32,451 nt of DNA, from positions 1 through 32,451 of the forward strand of contig CALISD010000072.1 in the NCBI GenBank assembly GCA_938041955.1. The letters run 5' to 3'. Positions 15,586-23,600 of this stretch are shown piece after piece. Numbering within the stretch: the stretch's first letter is position 1; every line of letters starts with the position of its first letter. A program made the position numbers and the translations under genes. The notes under the pieces were generated by a model. That model ran no database searches. It saw nothing but the letters and a program-made list of their open reading frames with translations, and was not told the DNA's origin. The DNA comes from an uncultured Granulosicoccaceae bacterium. GTDB lineage: Bacteria; Pseudomonadota; Gammaproteobacteria; Granulosicoccales; Granulosicoccaceae.

Positions 15586-16860
15586 TTAGAAAAAGTAACT
15601 CAGTTCAAGTTGCAGGAAGCTCTCGTTTTTGATCGTGCTAAAGCTGGAGTCCTCTTTAGTATTCAAAAATTGACGGCCCAATAACTTGAGCCGGTATGAC
15701 TCATAAATTCGTGTACTGGTCTCCAGCGAGAGGGTTGTGGCGCCCCCGTCAAGATCTTGTACGATACCCATAAGTGCGTCACTGGATGCGGCGTCATTAA
15801 AAGCAAATCGCAAACCCGCCAGTAAATCATTCTGGAATGGATGGGCGCTCTGCTGGCCACGCTCATCCCACAAATATTCTAATACGATGCCGAGATCAAG
15901 TCGATCATTACAGGCGAGCATTTTGAGTATATTGCGTGTATCCGGTGTGCACCAGTCTTGCGGTAGTTTGTCATTTTCCTGGAGCGGGGATAAGAAACCG
16001 ACCAGTGTATATTCCAGGCCAGTCACCGCTTCGACGTGCGATGTTATTTCATTGCCTGTTTGATGGATCAACTCGGTTTTGATCGCAAGGTCCCCGTAGA
16101 GCCCCTGGGCATCTAGTCCCAGCTGTTTTATAAGCGGGTAACGCGGTGCTAATTCGGCCGTGGTGGCTATGACTTGTGGGATGAGGATCGGATCGCGAGA
16201 TGTGCCGTCAAAGTAGTGCAAGCCGACATCCCAGGCATCGAAACTGTGTGCCCATCTGAGGGCGATATCGGTGTGGGTCGAGCCTTGATTTGACTCGTAG
16301 CTTGTTAGATCCGGGTTTACTGTGATGCCGGCAAATGGCCTGCCATCGGCGCCGCTGAAGGTGCGCTTATGATGCTGTGGTAGTAGAAAGGCTTCAAAGT
16401 CTCCGTAATCGCTGAACCATTTGAGGTTCAGCATCAGTTGGCCCAGTTTCTCATCACCGGCGATATCTTCTATTGAGTCGGTTTGGTTGATGATGTCCAC
16501 AGGGTTACGTGACTCGGTGACGCCCCAGAAGACAGTGCCAAGACCTGCATTGAATTCCCATGTATCGCCACTGGTGGACAGTAGAAGTTCTCTAACTCCC
16601 ACGCGTGAGCGCTCATCATCTTGCTGGTCCCACCGAATAAAGGGGTGCATGGTGAGCCTGATAGCGTCTGTCAGATCATGGGTCAGTTCTACCTCCGCAG
16701 CGATTGAGCTGTTGAACTTCCAGTTGTTCGTGCCAACGGATGACTTTGGAAAATACGTAAACTCTGACGAGACATTGCCTCGCCAATCCAGAGCGTGGCC
16801 TTGGCCAGTCATAACAAAACTGGCCGCGCATAACAGTAGTGATAGTTTTAGTGAGTTCAA
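15586..16860 (-). CDS. Outer-membrane beta-barrel protein (DUF1302-like)
   Basis: A 424-aa exported protein. The signal peptide runs to GHA at about residue 23. The mature chain alternates polar and aromatic residues (TYFPKSSVG, FNAGLGTVFWGVTESRNPVD, YEYTL-type strands), and the last residues are LELSYFF, ending in Phe as Bam-assembled outer-membrane proteins do. The VFWGVTESRNPVDIINQTD segment resembles what I remember of DUF1302-type barrels that travel with RND/MMPL exporters. The start is TTG at 16860, only six bases after the upstream stop, with no strong ribosome binding site, so translation is probably coupled. Likely role: outer-membrane exit or acceptor of the transported hydrophobic compound. 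The exact family assignment is a judgement from pattern. Confidence 0.75.
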   Translation of the reverse strand: MNSLKLSLLLCAASFVMTGQGHALDWRGNVSSEFTYFPKSSVGTNNWKFNSSIAAEVELTHDLTDAIRLTMHPFIRWDQQDDERSRVGVRELLLSTSGDTWEFNAGLGTVFWGVTESRNPVDIINQTDSIEDIAGDEKLGQLMLNLKWFSDYGDFEAFLLPQHHKRTFSGADGRPFAGITVNPDLTSYESNQGSTHTDIALRWAHSFDAWDVGLHYFDGTSRDPILIPQVIATTAELAPRYPLIKQLGLDAQGLYGDLAIKTELIHQTGNEITSHVEAVTGLEYTLVGFLSPLQENDKLPQDWCTPDTRNILKMLACNDRLDLGIVLEYLWDERGQQSAHPFQNDLLAGLRFAFNDAASSDALMGIVQDLDGGATTLSLETSTRIYESYRLKLLGRQFLNTKEDSSFSTIKNESFLQLELSYFF

Positions 16861-16866
16861 AACAGG

Positions 16867-17661
16867 TTATTGCTTTTTAAGCGCATTCTTTGAAAAGTCT
16901 GATGACTTGAGTCCGGTCTGAAACTGATAATCAGAAAATACCAGTGTTGTAGATTTACCAGATTGGTGATTGGTCATTTCAAGGGTTGAAGGTCGCCAGA
17001 ACTTATCAAGGTATTGTTGAAAGTCTGAAGATACCAGTGTTTTTAACAGTGAGCCTTTACGATCGTAGAACTCCAGTTTAAGCGCTATGTAGCGATCTTG
17101 TTCTATCCAGACCACCTGTTTGGTATAGCCACTGTTTTTATCTGTCGGGTAGCGTTCCATCACAAAGGTTTTTGCAGATTCGAAATCTTCGTCGCGCAGG
17201 TACTTGTAAGTGTACTTATCGACCTCCTGCGAGCCGATATCTTCAAAGGCAAATTCACTTCCCATAAACGGGCCGGATTTGTTTTTAGATGAGATACGCT
17301 TTACCCGCTTCAGCGCTGGCAGGTACAGCCATTGTTCATCCGGTTTTGTAGAGTGAGACCAGGTCAGGCTGGTGGTGCCTTTGACGTCTGCCGGTTCGTC
17401 AAATATTGAAAGGCTCTTGTCACCGTCGCCTTCGACCTCAAGGCTTTTGATGCGGACGTTACGAGTGCTTTCCTTGCCGGCCCGGTTGCGCAGAATCATT
17501 TTCATGTTGGCAGTGCTGTCAACATAGCCCTGATCGCGTTTGTCTCCCTCAATGGCGATAGCCAATCCGCGCTCCTCGGGGGTTTCTGCAAGAGTGGCGG
17601 TGCAGGGAGCAAGCAGGATGGCGGCGACTGCAAGACTTCTGGTTTTTGCGGTAAATAGCAT
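16867..17661 (-). CDS. LolA-like outer-membrane lipoprotein-sorting family protein
   Basis: A 264-aa periplasmic protein with a signal peptide (MLFTAKTRS, hydrophobic core, TLAE). It has the features of the LolA-like family found next to RND exporters: a short helix, MKMILRNRAGKESTRNVRIK, then WSHSTKPDEQWLYLPALKRV and KSGPFMGSEFAFEDI. These describe an open half-barrel that carries acyl chains in LolA and LolB. It is probably a periplasmic shuttle for a lipid or hydrophobic cargo between the RND exporter and the barrel. It lies 54 bp after the exporter and 6 bp before the barrel gene. True LolA is smaller (about 200 aa) and sits near ftsK, so this is not LolA itself. Confidence 0.85.
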   Translation of the reverse strand: MLFTAKTRSLAVAAILLAPCTATLAETPEERGLAIAIEGDKRDQGYVDSTANMKMILRNRAGKESTRNVRIKSLEVEGDGDKSLSIFDEPADVKGTTSLTWSHSTKPDEQWLYLPALKRVKRISSKNKSGPFMGSEFAFEDIGSQEVDKYTYKYLRDEDFESAKTFVMERYPTDKNSGYTKQVVWIEQDRYIALKLEFYDRKGSLLKTLVSSDFQQYLDKFWRPSTLEMTNHQSGKSTTLVFSDYQFQTGLKSSDFSKNALKKQ

Positions 17662-17715
17662 GTGTATCTTATCCTGTAAAATTGGGTCAGAGTACCTTAT
17701 GAATAATCGTGTTGT

Positions 17716-20040
17716 CTAACTGACCGGATGCAGTGTGCCGTGCGGTTCATCTGATGTTGATTGTCGTTTATCGAGCCAGATAAGCAATGGTGGCAAAAAG
17801 AAGAAGTCGATAAATAGCGCAAGGCAGATTGTGATGGCTGTCATTAATCCCATGTCTGCATTAATTGCAAAGCTTGATTGCGCCAATATCATGAAGCCGG
17901 CCGTTAAGATAACGGTAGTGATAAACAAAGCCTCACCGACAGTATTAAAAGCATATCTTATGGCGTCCTCAGTGTTGAGCCCTTGTTCGCGCCTGGCACG
18001 CAGATACTTACTTAGAAAGTGTATGGTGTCATCTACCACGATTCCCAATGTCATGGCCACGACGACTGACACTGACAAGCCTACCTGCCCATTGAATAGC
18101 GCCCAGATTCCAAACGCCATGCCGGCTGGAACCAAATTAGGTATCAGGCTCAGTAAACCGTACTTGAACGATCTGAGTGAGATCATCAAGATAAGCGAAA
18201 TGAGCACCAGCGCGATGGTGGTGCCAGCCAACATGCTTGATATATTTCGTTTGGATATGTGACTGAACATGATAGTCGGGCTGGAGCCTGCGGTCTCCAG
18301 TGATGGTGTATTGCTTGCCATCCACTCTTGAACTTTGACTTCGAAAGCCAAAACATCTTTGGTCGGCAGGTTCTGTAGCGTCGCTGTCAGTCGGGTAGCA
18401 GACTTATCAAAATTGATTTGGTTGTTCAGGTCTAAGCCAAATGGCAGGGACATTTCGTATAGCAGTAAATATTGTGCGGCCAACTCTTTATCTTCAGGTA
18501 GTTTGTAGAAGCTGCCGTCATCGCCGTGCATATTTTTGTTCAAGCGTCTGAATGTTTCACTTAACGCATTGACGTGAATCACTTCCGGTTGTGATTGTAG
18601 CCAGTATTCAAATGACTCAAGTTGCTGTAGGTAGTCAGGTGCGTTGATGCCACTGGCTAACTTAGCGTCAATCGAATAATCAATAAAGTACATGCCGGTC
18701 AGCTTTTCACCGATCAAGTCAGTGTCTTGTCGAAACTCTAATGAATCGTCGAAGTACTTTACGAATTCATCGTTTAACTCGTTTCGTGGAATCATGGCAA
18801 GGAGGGCGACAATAAGCACGCCCACAACCACTAACAACGCCCGATAGTATTTTATAGAGATGCTGGCCAATGAGTTCATTAAGCCTGTTTCGGCCTTTCT
18901 GCTGGCAGGTGCTTTGACGGGCAGGACTGCCATCAATGCAGGCAGAAAAAAGATTGACAGCACGAATGCATAGACGACACCGATAGCGGTGATGGTGCCA
19001 AGATCGTGAAACGGTGGTGAGTCACTGAAGTTCATGCTTAAAAAGCCAATTGCGGTCGTCAGTGACGTAAGAAAGATTGGGCTGAAATTAAGTCTGACGC
19101 TTTCACGGATGGCTTGATGTTTTTCTTTCCCCGCGCGCATCTGCTGAAAAAAGGTGATCAGAAAATGAACGCAATCAGCGACTGCGAGCGTCAGGATTAG
19201 CGTCGGCGCAGAGGCTGAAGGCGGGGTAAGTACAATGCCCATCCAACCGGCAGTACCCATGGCTGCCATTATAGACATGAGCATTACTATCAGTGCGCCC
19301 ACAGTGCCCCAGAGACTACGGGTTAAGACCATAAAGCCTATGAGGATAATGGCGAATGCTGCCGGAATTAACGTTTTGGCATCTTTAAAGGTCGACTCCG
19401 GAAAGGCTTTATTCATCGCCACCACACCGGTTTTAGCTGTGGTTATATTCGGATAACGGGTTTCAATATCGAGCAGCATTTGATCAATGTGTTTCATGAT
19501 CTCAAATGGCACTTCGTTAGCGTTTTCTGTCGGTAGCTCAAAGGTGATATTGATGCCGGTAACATCTGCGGCAGGTGATAGCAGCCTGTTGACCAGTAGT
19601 GGCTGTGCAAGCGCTATCTCTTTGAGCTTCACGAGATCATTCTCCGACAATTCAGTCGGGTTATTGATTAAGTCTTCTACTGTGAGGTCATCTTCCTCCG
19701 CGTAGGTGTATTGAAAATTGCTGAGTGAGTCAACGCGGGATGAGTACGGGGTGTTCCAGGCTTCTTCTGTCAGCTCAGTAATTGCCTGAAGGGTCTCTGC
19801 GGTAAAAACAACACCATCAGCGGGTGACAGCATGATCAAGGCGTTGTCGTTTTTGGTGTAAACCGCTTGCAGTTCTTGAAACGTGGTGAGTTGAGGGTTG
19901 GAATCACCGAAGAACACTTCATAGTCAGTGGTGAACGACAGAAACCGCCCGCCAGAGCCTAACAAACCCACGGTGATAAAAGTAATGAGGATGGCAAACC
20001 ATCTGAGTTTGACCAGCCAATACATGTATTTTTCCAGCAT
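17716..20040 (-). CDS. RND superfamily exporter (MMPL family)
   Basis: A 774-aa inner-membrane transporter with a two-fold RND layout. TM1 is at residues ~12-31, a large periplasmic domain at ~35-215, five helices at ~220-385, TM7 at ~395, a second periplasmic domain at ~415-605 and five helices at ~610-760. Acidic residues expected in the proton relay are visible: ILTLAVADCVHFL in TM4 and GIVVDDTIHFL in TM10. It is smaller than AcrB-type pumps and lacks the docking region; MMPL relatives move lipids, hopanoids and sterols. First gene of a four-gene operon with a LolA-like protein and a barrel, so it probably extracts a lipid from the inner membrane. The ATG at 20040 has only a weak ribosome binding site. 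Confidence 0.9.
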   Translation of the reverse strand: MLEKYMYWLVKLRWFAILITFITVGLLGSGGRFLSFTTDYEVFFGDSNPQLTTFQELQAVYTKNDNALIMLSPADGVVFTAETLQAITELTEEAWNTPYSSRVDSLSNFQYTYAEEDDLTVEDLINNPTELSENDLVKLKEIALAQPLLVNRLLSPAADVTGINITFELPTENANEVPFEIMKHIDQMLLDIETRYPNITTAKTGVVAMNKAFPESTFKDAKTLIPAAFAIILIGFMVLTRSLWGTVGALIVMLMSIMAAMGTAGWMGIVLTPPSASAPTLILTLAVADCVHFLITFFQQMRAGKEKHQAIRESVRLNFSPIFLTSLTTAIGFLSMNFSDSPPFHDLGTITAIGVVYAFVLSIFFLPALMAVLPVKAPASRKAETGLMNSLASISIKYYRALLVVVGVLIVALLAMIPRNELNDEFVKYFDDSLEFRQDTDLIGEKLTGMYFIDYSIDAKLASGINAPDYLQQLESFEYWLQSQPEVIHVNALSETFRRLNKNMHGDDGSFYKLPEDKELAAQYLLLYEMSLPFGLDLNNQINFDKSATRLTATLQNLPTKDVLAFEVKVQEWMASNTPSLETAGSSPTIMFSHISKRNISSMLAGTTIALVLISLILMISLRSFKYGLLSLIPNLVPAGMAFGIWALFNGQVGLSVSVVVAMTLGIVVDDTIHFLSKYLRARREQGLNTEDAIRYAFNTVGEALFITTVILTAGFMILAQSSFAINADMGLMTAITICLALFIDFFFLPPLLIWLDKRQSTSDEPHGTLHPVS

Positions 20041-20161
20041 TTAACGACGCTCGGTAGTACTGATTGACGTAGAGGTGTAGTGGCATAGTGATTAAATAAC
20101 TAAACAGCATTATGCAACTTAGGCCTGTTTTGCGAATAATTGTAACAGTTGAACGCGTCTA

Positions 20162-20185
20162 TGATGACCCTACAGTGGGTCATCA
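20162..20185 (-). terminator. Perfect 9-bp inverted repeat after the molybdopterin-subunit gene
   Basis: TGATGACCC and GGGTCATCA are separated by six bases. The structure begins 14 bases after the stop of the dehydrogenase large subunit and about 120 bp before the exporter start. On the minus strand no T-run follows, so it may be a factor-dependent terminator, an mRNA 3' cap, or an operator palindrome for the exporter operon. A T6 run is present only on the plus-strand side. Confidence 0.4.
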
Positions 20186-20198
20186 CCTGCAGTTTTTT

Positions 20199-22400
20199 CT
20201 ACACCAAAGGTAATACACGGCGACGTTTGCCATCGAGTACGGTAAGTGCGTTACACAACGCTGGTGCTAACGGTGGAACGCCGATCTCGCCCACGCCACC
20301 GACCGGACTGCCTAGCGGTAACAGTTCCACTTCAACCCGTGGCGCGTCACGCATACTTACAATCCGGTAGTCATGAAAGTTACTTTGTACAACACCACCG
20401 TCTTTAAGGTCACACTTGCCGTATAAAGCGGCCGACAATGCATAGTGAACTGAACCCTGGACCTGAGCTTCAATGGCCTGTGGGTTGACTGGAACCCCGC
20501 AATCTACTGCACACCAGACACGGTGCGCCTTTGGACCTGATGGCGTTAGTGACGCTTCGACCACTTGTGCGACAGTTGACCCGAAGCTATGAACCAGCGC
20601 CACACCCATGGCGCGGCCCTGATTATCGGCACCGCTACGCCAGCCGGACATCTCTGCGACTTTAAGTAGCACCTGTGCTGCTGGTGAGTTTTCATCCAAC
20701 AGGTTCAGGCGATATTGCAGCGGATCAACACCTGCACTGATGGCCAGTTCGTCGATAAAGCTCTCTACAAAATATCCGTGTTGTGAGTGTTCGACACTAC
20801 GCCAGAAACCAGTGGGCACCGGGTGTGGCAGATCGGCATAACTGACAGCAAGGTTGGGTATTTTGTAGGGCGGGGCGACGGCTTTAATGTTCATCTCTTT
20901 GCCGTAGCTGCGTGAACGCCATAATGAAGGCTTACCATCATCGGCCAGCGCGCCTTCAAATTGTGCCATCACCATGGGGCGATAGACATCGCTGCGCGTA
21001 TCTGTCTCGCGTGACCAGGTGGTCTTAACTGGTTTGCCGGTATCAACGGCTATGCGCACTGCCTGTATTAACCAGTTTAACGGTTCATCATCGCTCATGC
21101 TAAACGCCACACGTCGACCGAATCCGCCGCCCATCTGACGAGCCTGAAATACCACATCATCAAGATCAAGACCTGCTTCTTTTGCCGCTCTTGCTCTTGC
21201 AAGCAATGGATTTTGTACACCACCGATGACGTGCAGCTTGCCATCCTGTTGCCAAACTGTCGCATTCATAGGTTCAAGGCTGGCGTGCGCCAGATAGGGC
21301 ACCAGGTACTCGGCATTCACTGTTGTCTGAATATCATCGGGTGCACCGGCAGTCATGCCGCTGGTCAGATCTTCAGACAACGCTTGTCGTTGCCTGTTTA
21401 CCAGGGACTCAGTACTGAGCGTGTCGTTGTCATGTGGTTCGCGAGTGAACTTAACAGTGCGTACTGCTTTTTCTGCACGCCACGGGTTGTCCGCTACGAC
21501 GGCTACACCGTCCGGCACAATTAAAACATCACTTACTCCGCGTGCGGCTTTTACTTCATCGAGGTTATCAATCGACTTTACCTGCGCGCCGAATACACCG
21601 CTGGTGGCAATGGCTGCGTATTGCATATCAGGAACTGCAGCGTCTATACCGTAGTCTTCGTTGGCGAGTACTTTGGAAGGTACATCGACACGGGCTACCG
21701 GCTTGCCAACATAGCGATACTGCTCACGGCTTTTTAGTTGAATGTCTTTCGGGCTATCTAAAACCGCGGCCGCCGCTGCCAGCTCGCCGTAGGGCAGTGA
21801 TCTGCCGGAATCGGCATGTAAAACATTGCCGGCCTCTGTCGTGAGAGTGTTTGCAGCGACGTTGAGCTTTTCAGCCGCAGCTGCGATCAACATCTGGCGA
21901 GTCGCTGCAGCAGCGTGGCGCATGGAATCCCAACCGGTAAAGCGTACCGCGGAACTACCACCGGTCATTTGCATTTTCATTAAATCACCCATGCGATAAA
22001 AGCCGTTCTCAAGCAGTGTGCTGGCCCACTCCGGTGGCGTCATCATTTCACGCACAAAGCCTTCAAAGACTTTGCCGTTTGAGTATGCTGTGTCTGCAGG
22101 TGCTTGTTCTACCAGCATTTGCGACCAGTCTGCATCAAGCTCGTCGGCGACAATTTGCATTAGACCTGTGGAGCTACCTTGTCCCATATCGGTGTGTGGA
22201 TTGATCACGATGATCTTGTTGTCCGGGGTGATCCGTAGCCACATATTGATGTGGGTTGAATCATCTGACTCGTGAGCGTCTTGTTGAACGCCCACACGAT
22301 TGTGAGTTAACAGGTGTGCGCTCACTCCGCCGACACCTAAGAGCAATCCACCGCCGACGGCAGCACCGGTAATCATGAAAATTCGTCTGGTGATACCCAT
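20199..22400 (-). CDS. Molybdopterin-binding subunit, xanthine dehydrogenase/isoquinoline 1-oxidoreductase beta type
   Basis: A 733-aa molybdenum hydroxylase large subunit. The N-terminus [18 protein letters not shown] is a Tat signal (twin Arg, then a hydrophobic stretch), so the folded enzyme with cofactor goes to the periplasm. Family marks are PHTDMGQGSSTGLMQIVADE, GGGFGRR (molybdopterin contact), and GVGEIGVPPLAPA near the C-terminus, whose Glu is the expected catalytic base. The usual aldehyde-oxidase-like order and the length match the IorB-type subunit. Substrates in the family include aldehydes and N-heterocycles, and none can be assigned here. It starts in the stop codon of the small subunit (TAATG). 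No cytochrome c acceptor or XdhC maturation gene lies nearby. Confidence 0.92.
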   Translation of the reverse strand: MGITRRIFMITGAAVGGGLLLGVGGVSAHLLTHNRVGVQQDAHESDDSTHINMWLRITPDNKIIVINPHTDMGQGSSTGLMQIVADELDADWSQMLVEQAPADTAYSNGKVFEGFVREMMTPPEWASTLLENGFYRMGDLMKMQMTGGSSAVRFTGWDSMRHAAAATRQMLIAAAAEKLNVAANTLTTEAGNVLHADSGRSLPYGELAAAAAVLDSPKDIQLKSREQYRYVGKPVARVDVPSKVLANEDYGIDAAVPDMQYAAIATSGVFGAQVKSIDNLDEVKAARGVSDVLIVPDGVAVVADNPWRAEKAVRTVKFTREPHDNDTLSTESLVNRQRQALSEDLTSGMTAGAPDDIQTTVNAEYLVPYLAHASLEPMNATVWQQDGKLHVIGGVQNPLLARARAAKEAGLDLDDVVFQARQMGGGFGRRVAFSMSDDEPLNWLIQAVRIAVDTGKPVKTTWSRETDTRSDVYRPMVMAQFEGALADDGKPSLWRSRSYGKEMNIKAVAPPYKIPNLAVSYADLPHPVPTGFWRSVEHSQHGYFVESFIDELAISAGVDPLQYRLNLLDENSPAAQVLLKVAEMSGWRSGADNQGRAMGVALVHSFGSTVAQVVEASLTPSGPKAHRVWCAVDCGVPVNPQAIEAQVQGSVHYALSAALYGKCDLKDGGVVQSNFHDYRIVSMRDAPRVEVELLPLGSPVGGVGEIGVPPLAPALCNALTVLDGKRRRVLPLV

Positions 22401-22855
22401 TACACCAGCTCCTTTGCAGCGGTTTTTATTGCAGCACGAATGCGATCATAGGTGCCACAGCGGCACAGATTGGTCATCGCGTTATCGATATCTTCATCAC
22501 TGGGTTGCGGGTTGGTGTTTAGTAAAGCAACGGCTGCCATCTGCATACCGGATTGGCAGTAACCACACTGCGGTACCTGATGTTCTATCCAGGCTCGTTG
22601 TACGGCGTGCGGGGCATCTGCGGTGCCGATAGATTCAATGGTATTAATCTCTTTACCTACGGCAGCACTGACCGGGTAGGAGCAGGAACGAATGGGGTCG
22701 CCATCTATATGTACTGTGCAGGCCCCACACATACCTATGCCACATCCGAACTTGGTACCGCGTAGCGCGGTCTCTTCACGTAGCGCCCACAGCAATGGCA
22801 TATCGGGTTCTATGTCCAGGGAGTGCTCGACTCCATTAACATTTAATTTGATCAT
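22400..22855 (-). CDS. [2Fe-2S] subunit, isoquinoline 1-oxidoreductase alpha type
   Basis: A 151-aa electron-transfer subunit. The N-terminal plant-ferredoxin cluster motif is [21 protein letters not shown]. The C-terminal four-helix cluster has CGYCQSGM and the [10 protein letters not shown] motif. Together they hold the two [2Fe-2S] clusters that pass electrons from the molybdenum site. No signal peptide of its own is present, so it probably rides with the Tat-exported large subunit. It lies 44 bp after the HxlR gene, same strand, probably one operon. Confidence 0.94.
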   Translation of the reverse strand: MIKLNVNGVEHSLDIEPDMPLLWALREETALRGTKFGCGIGMCGACTVHIDGDPIRSCSYPVSAAVGKEINTIESIGTADAPHAVQRAWIEHQVPQCGYCQSGMQMAAVALLNTNPQPSDEDIDNAMTNLCRCGTYDRIRAAIKTAAKELV

Positions 22856-22899
22856 GGTGTGTATCGCTGAATCGATTAGTAAGGGGTTTGTAAGTACTG

Positions 22900-23301
22900 C
22901 TAGCTGCGACGCGCGCGGGCAGCATTTTTCATTTGTTCAATAAATTCTTTGGGATGCTTGTGGTATTGATCCCAGTCAACTGGCGGCGAGTGAACATTGG
23001 GTTCATGGCGCATGCCCCACAGGGTAAGCTCCGCGAGTACCGGCGCCAGGTCTAAGCCTTTTTCAGTGAGTAAATAGCGTTTATCACCGGGGAGTTGTTC
23101 GATTATCCCGCAGGATTCCAGATTCGCCAGACGGCTGCTCAATGTATTGGTGGCGATACGCTCTGGAGAGTCGAGTAATTCGCTGAAGGTGGCCCGGCGT
23201 GTTGTTAGTAGGTCGCGGATGATAACCAGCGTCCATCTATCCCCCAGCAGGTTCAATGTGCAGTGAACAGGGCAATCTGATCGTCGAAGGTCTCTGGGCA
23301 T
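22900..23301 (-). CDS. HxlR-family transcriptional regulator
   Basis: A 133-aa winged-helix regulator with the HxlR signature: [20 protein letters not shown] (Cys10 in the conserved CPV), IRDLL, RFSEL-type segment [20 protein letters not shown] and LTEKG. In the relatives YodB and HypR the N-terminal Cys senses quinones, aldehydes or disulfide stress; Cys14 here could form a second thiol. It precedes the molybdenum-hydroxylase genes on the same strand and probably controls them together with itself. The ATG at 23301 lacks a Shine-Dalgarno sequence and a TATAGA -10 lies only eight bases upstream of the ATG, so the mRNA may be almost leaderless. Confidence 0.9.
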   Translation of the reverse strand: MPRDLRRSDCPVHCTLNLLGDRWTLVIIRDLLTTRRATFSELLDSPERIATNTLSSRLANLESCGIIEQLPGDKRYLLTEKGLDLAPVLAELTLWGMRHEPNVHSPPVDWDQYHKHPKEFIEQMKNAARARRS

Positions 23302-23314
23302 GTGTAGACTCTAT

Positions 23315-23346
23315 ACTTGCAAGTTGCAAGTTGCAAGTTGCAAGTG
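23315..23346 (-). promoter_or_regulatory. Tandem TTGCAAG repeats at the HxlR promoter (candidate operator)
   Basis: Four head-to-tail copies of the 7-mer TTGCAAG occupy 23317-23344. The first extends to the perfect palindrome ACTTGCAAGT (23315-23324). The array begins 14 bases upstream of the HxlR start and covers the -35 region of the TATAGA -10, so a bound regulator would block the promoter. HxlR proteins bind short palindromes near their own genes, which supports autoregulation, but the site assignment is inference. Confidence 0.6.
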
Positions 23347-23600
23347 AGTGGTGAGAATTATATGCTCAAAGCAGTCCCACAGTAAGCGAGTGGATTAGTT
23401 CTTGGCGGAGCCTCGACACGTGAGGCGGCGAGCCGGGTTTACAGGGAACCTGGCGCCGTAGTTAAGCGAATCAGCCTGACCCGGTGTGGGCATCTATGGC
23501 TCAGGCTTCGAACTTCGGTAGTAAAAATGACCTGCGTGAGAGTGGAACTTGAGCCACGCCACTTACGCACGGGTTTCCCGTGGTCAAACCAGCATGTGTT
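23347..23600. other. Structured intergenic region with a further relative of the dispersed repeat
   Basis: No credible gene. The perfect hairpin CACGGG-TTT-CCCGTG is at 23568-23582, about 20 bases before the stop codon side of the c-di-GMP gene, and could terminate its transcription. TGGCTCAGGCTTC and GGAACTTGAGCCA form a longer imperfect stem. CGGGTTTCCC and nearby GCCACT and ACGCA are shared with 15034-15060, so this may be a diverged third copy of the dispersed repeat. Confidence 0.5.
23568..23582 (-). terminator. Short perfect hairpin downstream of the GGDEF-EAL gene
   Basis: A 6-bp GC-rich stem (CACGGG and CCCGTG) with a three-base loop, 18 bases downstream of the stop codon on the minus strand. 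No long T-tract follows, so it may act as a weak or factor-dependent terminator. It overlaps the repeat-like segment. Confidence 0.35.

Noticed and set aside
18137..18325. Opposite-frame open stretches within the exporter gene and other long genes
   Set aside because: They lie inside genes with clear domains in the true frame and have no start context or protein-like features of their own.
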